DNA from: Flavobacterium sp. CF108
GTDB lineage: Bacteria; Bacteroidota; Bacteroidia; Flavobacteriales; Flavobacteriaceae
Length of the DNA stretch: 64,000 bases
NCBI RefSeq assembly: GCF_900129795.1
Contig: NZ_FQWW01000007.1
Location: 62,001 to 126,000 of the forward strand
Reading direction: 5' to 3'
The position numbers were made by a program, and so were the translations under genes. This document shows, piece after piece, positions 17,891 to 27,208 of this stretch. Under the pieces are notes generated by a model. The model was not told the DNA's origin, made no database searches, and saw only the letters and a list, made by a program, of their open reading frames with translations. The first letter of the stretch is position 1. Each line of letters opens with the position of its first letter.

Positions 17891-19036
17891 ATGAGAATAA
17901 TAAAATTGACATTTGTCTTGTTTGGACTTTTCCTTTTAGGAAGTTGTAAATCGGCTTTAGAGAAAAAGACTTGGAAAGAAGGAATTTTAGTAGATCAGTT
18001 TGTTTACGATAAAGCGCCTTATCCGTCTTGTCATGCCATTACGATCGTCGAAGCTACAAATGGTGATTTAGTTGCTTCTTGGTTTGGAGGAACTCACGAA
18101 AGAAATCCTGATGTTTGTATCTACGTAGCCATTAAACCAAAAGGAAGCGACACTTGGAACGAAGGCGTAAAAGTAGCCGATGGCGTTATGAAAGACGGAC
18201 CAAGATTACCAACTTGGAATCCGGTTTTATATCAAATTCCGGGGGGCGATTTAATGTTATTCTACAAAATAGGGCCAAAACCATCGGAATGGTGGGGCGC
18301 AATAAGAACTTCATCTGACGGCGGAAAAACTTGGTCTGAAGCACAAAAAATGCCAGACGGTTTCTTAGGACCAATAAAAAATAAACCTGTTTTATTAAGC
18401 AACGGAACTTTATTATGTCCGTCAAGTATAGAAGGCGACGGCTGGAGACTTCGTATGGAATCTACTCCAGATTTCGGAAAAACATGGGTCATGGGTGATA
18501 CACTTGCTAGAGGAAAACAAAAAATCAATGCTATTCAGCCTAGTATATTATTTCACAAAGACGGAAGTATTCAAGCCATTGGTAGAACCAGAAACAGAGC
18601 GATTTTCAGCACATTCTCAAAAGACAACGGAAAAACCTGGTCTGATGTAGAATTAATCGGATTACCAAATAACAATTCAGGAACGGATGCTGTAACTTTA
18701 AAAGACGGAAGACATTTGTTAGTTTACAATCACGTTCTTCCTCCAGGAAAAGAAGCAAAAGGGCCAAGAACACCATTGAATGTTTCTGTTTCTAAAGACG
18801 GAATTCACTGGAATGCGGCTTTAGTTTTAGAAGATTCAAAAATTAGCCAATATTCTTATCCTTCGATGATTCAGAGTTCTGATGGAATGGTGCATATTGT
18901 GTATACTTGGAGAAGAGAAAAACTGAAATATGTAAAAGTGGATCCAAGTAAACTGGTTGCACTTCCAATCAAAAACGGAATCTGGCCGGGCGACGAAAAC
19001 AAAGTGGTTACAGCTGTAAAAGCGGAAGAAGAGTAA
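17891..19036 (+). CDS. BNR/sialidase-fold lipoprotein
   Basis: 381 residues. The lipoprotein signal ends LLGSC (Cys19), so it should be membrane-anchored. The mature protein is a six-bladed sialidase-type propeller with repeated Asp boxes: SSDGGKTWSE, TPDFGKTWVM, SKDNGKTWSD and SKDGIHWNA. An ASWFGGTHERNPD segment near residue 60 is typical of a large non-sialidase subgroup often found in pectin loci. Likely an exo-acting hydrolase or lyase on an acidic or rhamnose-capped end; the reaction cannot be named from sequence. Confidence 0.65.
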   Translation: MRIIKLTFVLFGLFLLGSCKSALEKKTWKEGILVDQFVYDKAPYPSCHAITIVEATNGDLVASWFGGTHERNPDVCIYVAIKPKGSDTWNEGVKVADGVMKDGPRLPTWNPVLYQIPGGDLMLFYKIGPKPSEWWGAIRTSSDGGKTWSEAQKMPDGFLGPIKNKPVLLSNGTLLCPSSIEGDGWRLRMESTPDFGKTWVMGDTLARGKQKINAIQPSILFHKDGSIQAIGRTRNRAIFSTFSKDNGKTWSDVELIGLPNNNSGTDAVTLKDGRHLLVYNHVLPPGKEAKGPRTPLNVSVSKDGIHWNAALVLEDSKISQYSYPSMIQSSDGMVHIVYTWRREKLKYVKVDPSKLVALPIKNGIWPGDENKVVTAVKAEEE

Positions 19037-19043
19037 AATAAAT

Positions 19044-19183
19044 TGAACCATTAAGAGATTAAGAAAGTTAAGTTGTTGTGTTTATTTATTCTTTTAAAAA
19101 GAACATTAAGCTTAATTCTCTTCATCTTTTAATGATAATAGTAAAAGCATTGAAGCTTAATTTCCTTAATGCCTTAATGGTAA
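19044..19183. repeat. Inverted repeat, GAACCATTAAGAGATTAAG family
   Basis: Left arm GAACCATTAAGAGATTAAGA near 19,044 and right arm CTTAATTTCCTTAATGCCTT followed by AATGG, ending about 19,181. It fills the gap before the TIM-barrel gene. A longer reading frame of that gene would run through it, which argues against the upstream start. Confidence 0.65.
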
Positions 19184-19194
19184 AACCAATTAAC

Positions 19195-20079
19195 ATGAAG
19201 CTAAATAAAAACTTAATTGTTGTATTGTTTGTCACTTTATCAACAACATTCAATAGTTGTGCAACGGCTCAGACTTTAAACAAAAAGCAGAAATATAAAG
19301 TTGCAGTTTGTGACTGGATGATTTTAAAAAGACAAAAATTAGGTGCTTTTGGTTTGGCTGCTGAATTAAAAGCGGACGGAATCGAACTCGATATGGGAGG
19401 TTTGGGAAATCGTCCCACTTTTGACAGTAAATTGGGTGATCCTGTAGAAAGACAAAAATTCTTAGATAAATCGAAAGAAACTGGTGTTGGAATCAGTTCC
19501 ATTGCCATGTCTGGATTTTATGCACAGTCTTTTGCCACAAGAGAAATTACGCCAATGATTACGGACTGTATTCAGGCTATGAAAAACATGAAAGTAAAAG
19601 TGGCTTATCTTCCGTTAGGAACACAGACAGATTTGGTTAAAAATCCGAAATTACGTCCAGAAGTAATTAAAAGACTACAATGGGCAGGAAAAGAAGTTGG
19701 GAAAATTGGCGGAGTTATCGCAATTGAGACTTCTTTGAGTGCGACAGAAGAGAAAAAACTTTTAGACGAAGTCGGCTCAAAATATATTAAAAGCTCTTTT
19801 AATTTTGCTAATGCTTTAGATAATAAAAGAGATATTTCTTCAGAACTAAAAATATTAGGTAAGAAATATTTAGCTCAAATTCATGCTTCAAACACCGATC
19901 AATTTTGGTTAGAAAATGACAAAGCGATCGACATGCCAAAAATCAAACAAACTTTGGATGAAATGAAATGGAGCGGATGGCTAATTGTAGAGCGTTCTCG
20001 TGACGTAACACAAGTGCATAATGTAAAAGCCAATTACGGTGCTAATGTGGCTTATTTGAAGAAGATTTTCCAGAATTAA
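19195..20079 (+). CDS. Exported sugar isomerase/epimerase-like TIM barrel
   Basis: 294 residues from ATG 19,195, chosen because it begins a signal peptide (MKLNKNLIVVLF then NSCATAQ). NSC could be a lipobox, so lipoprotein anchoring is possible. The body is a xylose-isomerase-like/AP-endonuclease-2 TIM barrel: KADGIELDMGG, VGISSIAMSGF, GGVIAIETSLSATE, LAQIHASNTDQFW and WSGWLIVERSRD, with Glu/His residues where this fold binds a divalent metal. Cytoplasmic relatives isomerise or epimerise keto-sugars; exported versions are common in Bacteroidota carbohydrate loci and their reaction is mostly unknown. Fold is firm, activity unknown. Confidence 0.75.
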   Translation: MKLNKNLIVVLFVTLSTTFNSCATAQTLNKKQKYKVAVCDWMILKRQKLGAFGLAAELKADGIELDMGGLGNRPTFDSKLGDPVERQKFLDKSKETGVGISSIAMSGFYAQSFATREITPMITDCIQAMKNMKVKVAYLPLGTQTDLVKNPKLRPEVIKRLQWAGKEVGKIGGVIAIETSLSATEEKKLLDEVGSKYIKSSFNFANALDNKRDISSELKILGKKYLAQIHASNTDQFWLENDKAIDMPKIKQTLDEMKWSGWLIVERSRDVTQVHNVKANYGANVAYLKKIFQN

Positions 20080-20085
20080 TTTATA

Positions 20086-20240
20086 GCCACAGATTAAAGG
20101 ATTAAAATGATTTTTAAAGCTATGTAAATCTTTTAATCTTTATCAAAAAATATCAAAAGAAAATCTGCTTAAATCTGCCTAATCTGCGTGCAAAAAATTT
20201 CACGCAGATTTTTATAGATATAAGCAGATCGAGCAGATTA
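20086..20240. repeat. Palindromic repeats: CCACAGATTAAAGG and CACGCAGATT families
   Basis: It starts GCCACAGATTAAAGGATTAA at 20,086 and continues with AATCTGCTTAAATCTGCCTA near 20,163. The centre pairs ATCTGCGTGCAAA with TTTCACGCAGAT, and the end is TAAGCAGATCGAGCAGATTA at 20,221-20,240. These are the same two families that are nested at 10,261-10,499. Confidence 0.72.
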
Positions 20241-20274
20241 TTTTTAAAAGAATACCAAAAATAAATAGCATACT

Positions 20275-23004
20275 ATGAAATATTTACAATTACTTTTTTT
20301 ATGTTTTTATGTCTCTTTCGCGACAGCGCAGAACATCACTGTTGTGAGTGATCCGAGTTCGCCAAGAGCAAAATTTGGAGCAGAGAAATTATCTGAAACA
20401 CTTTCAGCAAAAGGATTCAGTGTAACTTCTTCTGATAAATTCAAAAAATCTAAAGATAAAGTAATTGTTATTGGAGAAAAAGGAACTGATTTTTGGAAAC
20501 AGAATGCCAAAAGCGCCAAAATCGATGACAGTAAATTAACGAAGAAAGAAGGTTTCCAGATTCGTACTCAAAATAATGTAATTTATATTGAAGGAACAGA
20601 TGCTTCTGGAACTTTGTATGGAGCTTTGGAATTAACAGATCGCATTAAAAATTCAGGTGAGCTTCCTTTAGAAATTAATATCGAAGACAGTCCGGAAATG
20701 GTTTTGAGAGGAGCTTGTATCGGAATGCAGAAACCCGTTTATCTTCCGGGTCGTGACGTTTACGAATATCCGTATACACCGGAAACTTTTCCTTGGTTTT
20801 ATGATAAAGCTTTATGGTTAAAGTATTTGGATATGCTGGTAGAAAACCGCATGAACTCACTTTATTTATGGAACGGACATCCTTTTGCTTCTTTGGTAAA
20901 ATTAAAAGATTATCCGTTTGCGGTTGAAGTCAGCGATGAAGATTTCAAAAAGAATGAGGAAATCTATAAATTCTTAACGGTTGAAGCCAATAAACGTGGA
21001 ATCTGGGTAATTCAGATGTTTTATAATATTATTGTTTCTAAGCCTTTTGCAGAACATTATAACATTAAAACACAAGATCGTTCGCGTCCAATTACGCCGT
21101 TACTTTCAGATTATACTAGAAAATCTATTGCTGCTTTCATTGAAAAATATCCAAATGTTGGATTAATGGTTTGTTTGGGAGAAGCCATCAATACCGTTGA
21201 TGATGATGTGGAATGGTTTACAAAAACGATTATTCCGGGCGTGCGCGATGGTTTACAAGCATTAGGAAAAACAGAAGAACCGCCAATTATTCTTCGTTCT
21301 CACGATACAGATGGGCCATTGGTAATGGAAAAATCACTTCCGTTATACAAAAACTTATACACAGAAAGTAAATACACAGGAGAATCTTTAACGACTTACA
21401 CGCCGGGCGGACCTTGGGGAGAAACGCATAAACAGTTAAGCGCTTTAAAGTCAATTCACATTGAAAACGTTCATATTTTGGCAAATCTAGAACCTTTCAG
21501 ATACGGTTCTCCAGATTTTATTCAGAAAACGGTAAAAGCCATGCATAGTGTACACGGAGCAAATGCACTGCATTTATATCCGCAAGCATCGTATTGGGAT
21601 TGGCCATATTCAGCAGATAAAACGAAAACTGGAGAACGTTTACTTGAAATGGATCGTGACTGGATTTGGTACAAAGCTTGGGCAAGATATGCTTGGGACA
21701 GTAAGCGAGATAGAAACGAAGAAGTTAAATTCTGGGATAATGATTTAGCTACGAAATTCGGAACGACTCAGGAAGCGGCCAATAACATTCTAAAAGCTTA
21801 CGAAGAAACTGGAGAAATCGCTCCAAAAACATTAAGACGTTTCGGAATTACAGAAGGAAACCGCCAAACTTTATTGTTAGGAATGTTCGAAAGTCAATTA
21901 GTAAATCCATCAAAATGGAGAGTTTATCCGGGATTCCATGAATCATGCGGACCAGCGGGAGAATTGCTTTTAGAATATGCTAAAAAAGAATGGAATAAAG
22001 AACCACATTCGGGCGAACTTCCAACACAGATTATTGCTGAAATCACAGAACATGGAAGATTGGCTGTTGAAGCCATTGATAAAGCCGAGGCCAGCGTAAC
22101 CAAAGACAAAGAAGAATTTGAACGTCTTAAAAATGATATTCATGCTTATAAGGCTTTCGCCGATTTCTTCTCAGAAAAAGTAAAAGCAGCTTTATTGGTT
22201 TTAAGATACAGTTATTCAAATGATATTGCTGATTTAGACAAAGCTTTGCCTCATTTAGAAAAGAGCATTGAGTATTATGAGTTATTGGTAAAACTGACAA
22301 AAGATACTTATTACTATGCCAACAGTATGCAGACTGCTCAACGCAGAATTCCAATTGGAGGAGACGACGGTAACAACAAAACTTGGGCTGAATTATTACC
22401 GCATTATGAACGTGAATTGGCTAATTTTAAAAGAAATTTAGAGAAGCTAAAATCTTCTAAAGATGGTAAAATCGAAACCAAAGAAGGAAAACCTTGGAAA
22501 ACAGCTGAAGTAACTTTCATCGACGAAAAACCAGGAACTTATTTAGTAAAAACAGGAACAAAAGTCTACGGAACAGATATTTCTGAGTTAACTAAAATTG
22601 CTCCTGAACTTCAAAACCTTAAAGGATTCTCGTTCGTAGAAAACGATCAAAACGAAAAAGGAACCCATTTGAAGTTTAGAAACACAAAAGCAGTTAAATT
22701 AGTAGTTGGTTATTTCAATTCAGATCAAAAGAGATTTTTATTACCGCCAAGTTTAGAGACAGATGCAGCAGGAAATGCGCACGGTCAAGCCGAAGTGATT
22801 CTAGCAAGTGCAATGAATTTAAAAGATTTACCACGTGTAAACATTCATACTTATACTTTCCAGCCAGGCGAGAATAAATTAGATTTAGGAAAAGGAAAAG
22901 TATTGATTTTAGGTTTCATCGATGCAGATCAAACGATAACGTCACGTGATGTTGGGTATATTGATGCAGGAGAAAAAGCTGCTATAGACTGGTTGTTTTA
23001 TTAA
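20275..23004 (+). CDS. Large secreted GH67/GH20-like TIM-barrel protein, possible uronidase
   Basis: 909 residues with a signal peptide at 1-19 (ATAQ). Residues ~20-130 resemble the GH20b/GH67N domain that precedes catalytic barrels in hexosaminidases and alpha-glucuronidases (GFQIRTQNNVIYIEGTDA then GTLYGALEL). Residues ~140-480 look like a TIM barrel (WLKYLDMLVENRMNSLYLWN, WVIQMFYN, CLGEAINT, HILANLEPFRYG). A helical region and a beta-rich C-terminal domain follow. I recall relatives labelled alpha-D-galacturonidase, which would suit a pectin locus, but cannot verify it. The acid residues most worth testing are Glu in CLGEAI and Glu in NLEPF. Function is inference. Confidence 0.55.
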   Translation: MKYLQLLFLCFYVSFATAQNITVVSDPSSPRAKFGAEKLSETLSAKGFSVTSSDKFKKSKDKVIVIGEKGTDFWKQNAKSAKIDDSKLTKKEGFQIRTQNNVIYIEGTDASGTLYGALELTDRIKNSGELPLEINIEDSPEMVLRGACIGMQKPVYLPGRDVYEYPYTPETFPWFYDKALWLKYLDMLVENRMNSLYLWNGHPFASLVKLKDYPFAVEVSDEDFKKNEEIYKFLTVEANKRGIWVIQMFYNIIVSKPFAEHYNIKTQDRSRPITPLLSDYTRKSIAAFIEKYPNVGLMVCLGEAINTVDDDVEWFTKTIIPGVRDGLQALGKTEEPPIILRSHDTDGPLVMEKSLPLYKNLYTESKYTGESLTTYTPGGPWGETHKQLSALKSIHIENVHILANLEPFRYGSPDFIQKTVKAMHSVHGANALHLYPQASYWDWPYSADKTKTGERLLEMDRDWIWYKAWARYAWDSKRDRNEEVKFWDNDLATKFGTTQEAANNILKAYEETGEIAPKTLRRFGITEGNRQTLLLGMFESQLVNPSKWRVYPGFHESCGPAGELLLEYAKKEWNKEPHSGELPTQIIAEITEHGRLAVEAIDKAEASVTKDKEEFERLKNDIHAYKAFADFFSEKVKAALLVLRYSYSNDIADLDKALPHLEKSIEYYELLVKLTKDTYYYANSMQTAQRRIPIGGDDGNNKTWAELLPHYERELANFKRNLEKLKSSKDGKIETKEGKPWKTAEVTFIDEKPGTYLVKTGTKVYGTDISELTKIAPELQNLKGFSFVENDQNEKGTHLKFRNTKAVKLVVGYFNSDQKRFLLPPSLETDAAGNAHGQAEVILASAMNLKDLPRVNIHTYTFQPGENKLDLGKGKVLILGFIDADQTITSRDVGYIDAGEKAAIDWLFY

Positions 23005-23011
23005 TCTGCGT

Positions 23012-23319
23012 TCCTGCAAGGTTTTCAAAACCTTGTAGGTATAATAAAGCTTAGAATTAAAAAAAAATAATTTGGGCGTGTCCCTTCGGGTCGGGCTGTA
23101 CGTTCCCGCTCTTTTTTTAGGCAATTTTTCTTTGCCTAAAAAAAGAGCTCCACTACCATCCCTCACGCGAACTCGTAGTTACCTTAGAACTGACAGGCTT
23201 TTAAAACCTTTCAAGTCTAATTTAGATTTCTACGTTCCTGCAAGGTTTTCAAAACCTTGTAGATATCTAAAATGAACGCTAAAAAATAAACCTACAAGGT
23301 TTTGAAAACCTTGCAGGAA
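23012..23319. repeat. Cluster of CCTGCAAGGTTT repeats around a structured element
   Basis: The gap is almost wholly repeat. It holds one CCTGCAAGG hairpin at 23,012-23,040, the structured element at 23,074-23,168, an imperfect CTGACAGG hairpin at 23,186-23,218 and an inverted CCTGCAAGG pair at 23,236-23,319. A TTG at 23,302 inside the last arm would extend the GH2 frame but is not credible. Confidence 0.8.
23074..23168 (+). other. Candidate structured element (GGGCGTG...CTCACGC), copy 2
   Basis: It runs GGGCGTGTCCCTTCGGGTCG, then GGCTGTACGTTCCCGCT, a long hairpin (TTTTTTTAGGCAA paired with TTGCCTAAAAAAA), GAGCTCCACT and CCATCCCTCACGC. The flanks match copy 1 (13,137-13,216, minus strand) while the central stem differs in sequence yet still pairs. 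The two copies are inverted and bracket the 13,248-23,004 gene block. Confidence 0.6.
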
Positions 23320-23328
23320 ATAGAAAAT

Positions 23329-26300
23329 ATGAATAGAATAGTTTTTTTTATTTTTTGTTTTTTTTCAAGTCTTTGCTTTGTTTGGAGTCAGAGTAAAGAT
23401 TCGGGGAAGTTTCGTAAAGAAATTTCGCTGAATTCGTCTTGGGAAACCGTAATACTGGATAATCTTCCGCTGAAAGAAGAAGATTTTGTAGAAAATCCAA
23501 AAACTGATTCCAATTGGCAAAAGGTTAGTGTGCCTCACAATTGGGATCAGTATTATGGTTATAGAAGAACAAAACACGGAAATTTACACGGCACAGCCTG
23601 GTATAAAAAAACTTTAAAACTGGATAAAAAAGATGTTTCAAAACAACTTTTTCTCTATTTCGAAGGTGTAAGTTCGTATGCAACTGTTTGGGTCAACGGC
23701 AAAAAAATAGGAGAACACAAAGGCGGACGAACGACTTTTACATTAAACATTACAAAAGCTGTTTCTTTAGACAAAACAAATACAATTTTAGTTAAAGCAG
23801 CGCATCCATCCTTTATTGCCGATTTGCCTTGGGTTTGCGGTGGCTGTTCGGGAGAATGGGGATTTTCAGAAGGTTCTCAGCCAATGGGGATTTTCAGGCC
23901 AGTTTCTTTGGTAATTACAAACGATATTAGAATTCAGCCTTTTGGTGTCCATATTTGGAATGATAAATCGGTTTCAAAACAAAAAGCAATTCTTCATACT
24001 ACAACCGAAATCAAGAATTACAGTACTTTACAGCGAAATTTAACCATCGAAAATATTCTTCTGGATGCTTCAGGAAAGAAGGTTGCTATCAATAAAAGCG
24101 ACAACAAAATCAATTCGGGAGAAACAAAAGAAATAGCACAAACGCTTCCTGAGATTCAGAATCCGAAATTATGGTCGCCATCCAATCCTTATTTGTATAA
24201 ATTGGTAACTTCAATTTATGAAAACGGAAAAATAATAGATCAGATAACAACACCTTACGGAATCCGCTGGGTGAGCTGGCCGGTTAGTCGTGATGGAAAA
24301 GACAATCGTTTTTTCATAAATGATGAACCTGTTTTTATAAATGGCGTTTGCGAATATGAACACTTAATTGGAAACAGCCATTCGTTTTCTGATGAAATGA
24401 TTCATTCCAGAATCGAGCAGATAAAAGCAGGCGGATTTAATGCTTTTAGAGAAGCGCATCAGCCTCATAATTTAAAATATCAGGAAGAATTAGATAAAAA
24501 TGGAATTTTGTTTTGGAGCCAGTTTTCAGCACATATTTGGTACGATACGCCAGAATTTAAGGAAAACTTCAAAACCTTATTAAGAGAATGGATTAAAGAG
24601 CGCAGAAACAGCCCGTCGGTTGTAATGTGGGGATTGCAGAATGAAAGTACCATTCCGAAAGAATTTGCTGAAGAATGCACTAAAATAATCCGTGAAATGG
24701 ATCCGTTATCAGCTTCACAACGTATTGTAACGACTTGCAATGGAGGAGAAGGAACAGACTGGAATGTGGTTCAAAATTGGTCAGGAACGTACGGCGGAGA
24801 TCCATTAAAATATCATTTAGAAATGACGACTCAGTTATTAAACGGCGAATACGGCGCTTGGCGTTCGACCGATTTACATACAGAAGGTGAGTTTGACCAA
24901 AAAGGAACTTTAAGCGAAAACCGTTTTTCTCAATTAATGGAGATAAAAGTTCGTGAAGCAGAATCGGTAAAAGATAAAATTGCGGGACAATTCAATTGGC
25001 TTTTTGCTTCGCATGAAAATCCGGGGCGAGTGCAGAATGGAGAAGGATTTAGAGACATTGACAAAGTTGGTCCTGTAAATTACAAGGGACTTTTTACGAT
25101 TTGGGGCGAACCTCTGGATGCATTTTATATGTATCGAGCGAATTATGTTTCGAACAAAACCAACCCGATGGTTTATATTGTTTCGCATACGTGGCCAAGT
25201 CGTTGGGAAACAACCGGAATCAAAAACGGAATAGATATTTATTCGAATTGCGATGAAGTAGAATTGTTTAACGATGTAAATAAATCTTCTTTAGGAAAAC
25301 TAAAAAATCCAGGAATCGGGCAGCATTTTCAGTTTAACAATGTCAATATTCAATACAATGTTTTATATGCCGTTGGATATGTAAATGGAAAAGCAGTTGC
25401 CAAAGATTATATAGTTTTAAATACACTTCCGAAAGCACCAAATTTTGATGCTTTAACAACAGATAAAACCGATATTACAAAAGCTAAAAGCGGCTATAAT
25501 TACATTTACAGGGTAAATTGCGGAGGTTCTGAGTTGACAGATGCTGATGGAAATACATGGTTTACGGATACACATAAAAACGGAAAAAACACTTGGGGTT
25601 CTTTATCATGGACAGATAATTTTGAAAAGCTTCCTGATTTTTTTGCAAGCCAAAGAACAACTTTCGATCCAATAAACGGTACAAAAGACTCAGAATTATT
25701 TCAGAGTTTCAGATATGGTGTTGACAAATTGCGTTATGAATTTCCTGCGCCAGACGGAGAATATTTAGTAGAATTATATTTTACAGAACCTTGGTATGGA
25801 ACTGGGGGCGGAATGGACTGCAAAGGCTGGCGTTTGTTTGACGTTGCCATTAACGAAAAAGTGATTCTAAAAGATTTTGATATTTGGGCAGAAGCTGGAC
25901 ATGACACTGCTTTGAAGAAATCATTCAAAGTAAAAAGTACAAACGGAAAGATTGTTATTTCGTTTCCAAATGTAAAAGCTTCGCAAGCGATAATTTCGGC
26001 AATTGCGATTGCAACAAAAGATATTCATGCAAGACCAGCGTCAGCATCTTCAAAAAACATAGAAAATTATGTACAAGAGACTTATAATAAAAGTCGTAAC
26101 ACTATAGCTTCTTGGTTAGATATTAATTCAAAACAATATTCAGATTCTGATGTTGTTTTTACCGAATTGCCTTCGGAAGTTTTTGGTGCAGATTATTTAC
26201 AATTTTCTGATCATTCTAAAATTAAAGGAACTTTTTCTGCTAAAGAGGATTCGGATTTATATCTTTTTATAGATAACAAAAAGTTGAATTTAGAGCGATT

Positions 26301-26859
26301 TTCAGATTATAAAAAGCTAGAAGAAAAAGCTAAAAATAGTAATCAAACTGAATTTGTAATTTTTACTAAAAAAGTAAAAAAAGGAGAAAAAATCTCTTTT
26401 GATAATAGTGAAGAGATAACTACAATTGCAATCGTTCCAATTTATGATATGGGCGAAAAAGATGATTCAAGACCTGTAGTAATCATTGAAGCGGAAAATG
26501 CCAAAACCACGGGAACCGGAATTGAAAAAGGAAATTTCAAAAAAGCCGATTATATAGAGTTTACACAAAAAACAAATAACAGTATTCAGTTTGAAGTAAA
26601 ACCTGGCGTTGCAGGAATTTATTTAATGCGTTTTAAATTTATGAACAGAAATGAAGCTCCGTTAAAAGTCAAATTCAAAATGGAAGATATGTACGGGATT
26701 TTAATGCGAAATGATACGATTGAATTTTTTCCCTCATCAGAAAAATGGAAAATTTTAAATACGACTTCTGGTGGTTATATTAATGCGGGAATGTATAAGA
26801 TTACGTTGGAAGGTGATGATTTGAAAGGATTGATGTTGGATAATTTTGAGTTTCAATAA
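23329..26859 (+). CDS. GH2-family glycosidase with malectin and CBM-like domains
   Basis: 1,176 residues from ATG 23,329, which starts the signal peptide (ending CFVWSQ). GH2 order: jelly-roll sugar-binding domain (~40-200, HNWDQYYGYRR and CGGCSGEWGF), immunoglobulin-like domain (~205-310) and TIM barrel (~310-600) with acid/base Glu in VMWGLQNEST and probable nucleophile in NGEYGAW. After that comes a malectin-like domain (~715-910; YRVNCGGSE, DGEYLVELYFTEPWYG) and a C-terminal beta-sandwich resembling CBM6/35 (VVIIEAENAKTTGTG). GH2 enzymes remove beta-galactose, beta-glucuronate, beta-mannose or alpha-L-arabinopyranose. The accessory domains suggest targeting to polymer. Sugar specificity unknown. 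Confidence 0.82.
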   Translation: MNRIVFFIFCFFSSLCFVWSQSKDSGKFRKEISLNSSWETVILDNLPLKEEDFVENPKTDSNWQKVSVPHNWDQYYGYRRTKHGNLHGTAWYKKTLKLDKKDVSKQLFLYFEGVSSYATVWVNGKKIGEHKGGRTTFTLNITKAVSLDKTNTILVKAAHPSFIADLPWVCGGCSGEWGFSEGSQPMGIFRPVSLVITNDIRIQPFGVHIWNDKSVSKQKAILHTTTEIKNYSTLQRNLTIENILLDASGKKVAINKSDNKINSGETKEIAQTLPEIQNPKLWSPSNPYLYKLVTSIYENGKIIDQITTPYGIRWVSWPVSRDGKDNRFFINDEPVFINGVCEYEHLIGNSHSFSDEMIHSRIEQIKAGGFNAFREAHQPHNLKYQEELDKNGILFWSQFSAHIWYDTPEFKENFKTLLREWIKERRNSPSVVMWGLQNESTIPKEFAEECTKIIREMDPLSASQRIVTTCNGGEGTDWNVVQNWSGTYGGDPLKYHLEMTTQLLNGEYGAWRSTDLHTEGEFDQKGTLSENRFSQLMEIKVREAESVKDKIAGQFNWLFASHENPGRVQNGEGFRDIDKVGPVNYKGLFTIWGEPLDAFYMYRANYVSNKTNPMVYIVSHTWPSRWETTGIKNGIDIYSNCDEVELFNDVNKSSLGKLKNPGIGQHFQFNNVNIQYNVLYAVGYVNGKAVAKDYIVLNTLPKAPNFDALTTDKTDITKAKSGYNYIYRVNCGGSELTDADGNTWFTDTHKNGKNTWGSLSWTDNFEKLPDFFASQRTTFDPINGTKDSELFQSFRYGVDKLRYEFPAPDGEYLVELYFTEPWYGTGGGMDCKGWRLFDVAINEKVILKDFDIWAEAGHDTALKKSFKVKSTNGKIVISFPNVKASQAIISAIAIATKDIHARPASASSKNIENYVQETYNKSRNTIASWLDINSKQYSDSDVVFTELPSEVFGADYLQFSDHSKIKGTFSAKEDSDLYLFIDNKKLNLERFSDYKKLEEKAKNSNQTEFVIFTKKVKKGEKISFDNSEEITTIAIVPIYDMGEKDDSRPVVIIEAENAKTTGTGIEKGNFKKADYIEFTQKTNNSIQFEVKPGVAGIYLMRFKFMNRNEAPLKVKFKMEDMYGILMRNDTIEFFPSSEKWKILNTTSGGYINAGMYKITLEGDDLKGLMLDNFEFQ

Positions 26860-26867
26860 TTGACGAT

Positions 26868-27115
26868 TTGCCACGAAGGCACAAAGGCGCAAAGGTTTTT
26901 TTAACGAATTTTGATTGTAGAGACGCACAGCAGTGCGTCTACGTTCCAAATGTCCATAATGTGTGTTAGACACACTGTTGTGCGTCTCTACAGAAAAAAA
27001 TGGGTGTAAAAAACGGCAATAATATCAACACAAAGCATATCGTAGAGACGCATAGCAGTGCGTCTACGCTCCAATTGTCCTACTGTGTGTTAGACGCACT
27101 GCAGTGCGTCTCTAC
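26868..27115. repeat. GCCACGAAGGCAC remnant and two tandem GTAGAGACGCA inverted repeats
   Basis: Near 26,870 is GCCACGAAGGCACAAAGGCG, one arm of the family that is complete at 57,306-57,442. Then 26,917-26,991 and 27,042-27,115 are two direct copies of one inverted repeat: GTAGAGACGCACAGCAGTGC at the start and GTGCGTCTCTAC at the end, each arm itself palindromic. Any reading frame across them is incidental. Confidence 0.82.
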
Positions 27116-27208
27116 AGATAAACGTTGCGGAGTTTCGAGCGTGAGCTTCAACTTTGCTCAGCCTGACAAACGGTGTCAAAAATAAGATTAGAATAAAAAA
27201 ACATATTT

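Noticed and set aside
19078..19194. N-terminal extension of the isomerase-like gene
   Set aside because: The extension lies in a palindromic repeat and would bury the signal peptide that begins at 19,195.
23072..23275. 67-residue frame across the repeat cluster
   Set aside because: It reads through the structured element and CCTGCAAGG palindromes; no protein features.
27000..27185. 61-residue frame before the second GH2
   Set aside because: It runs through the GTAGAGACGCA inverted repeat; composition follows the repeat.
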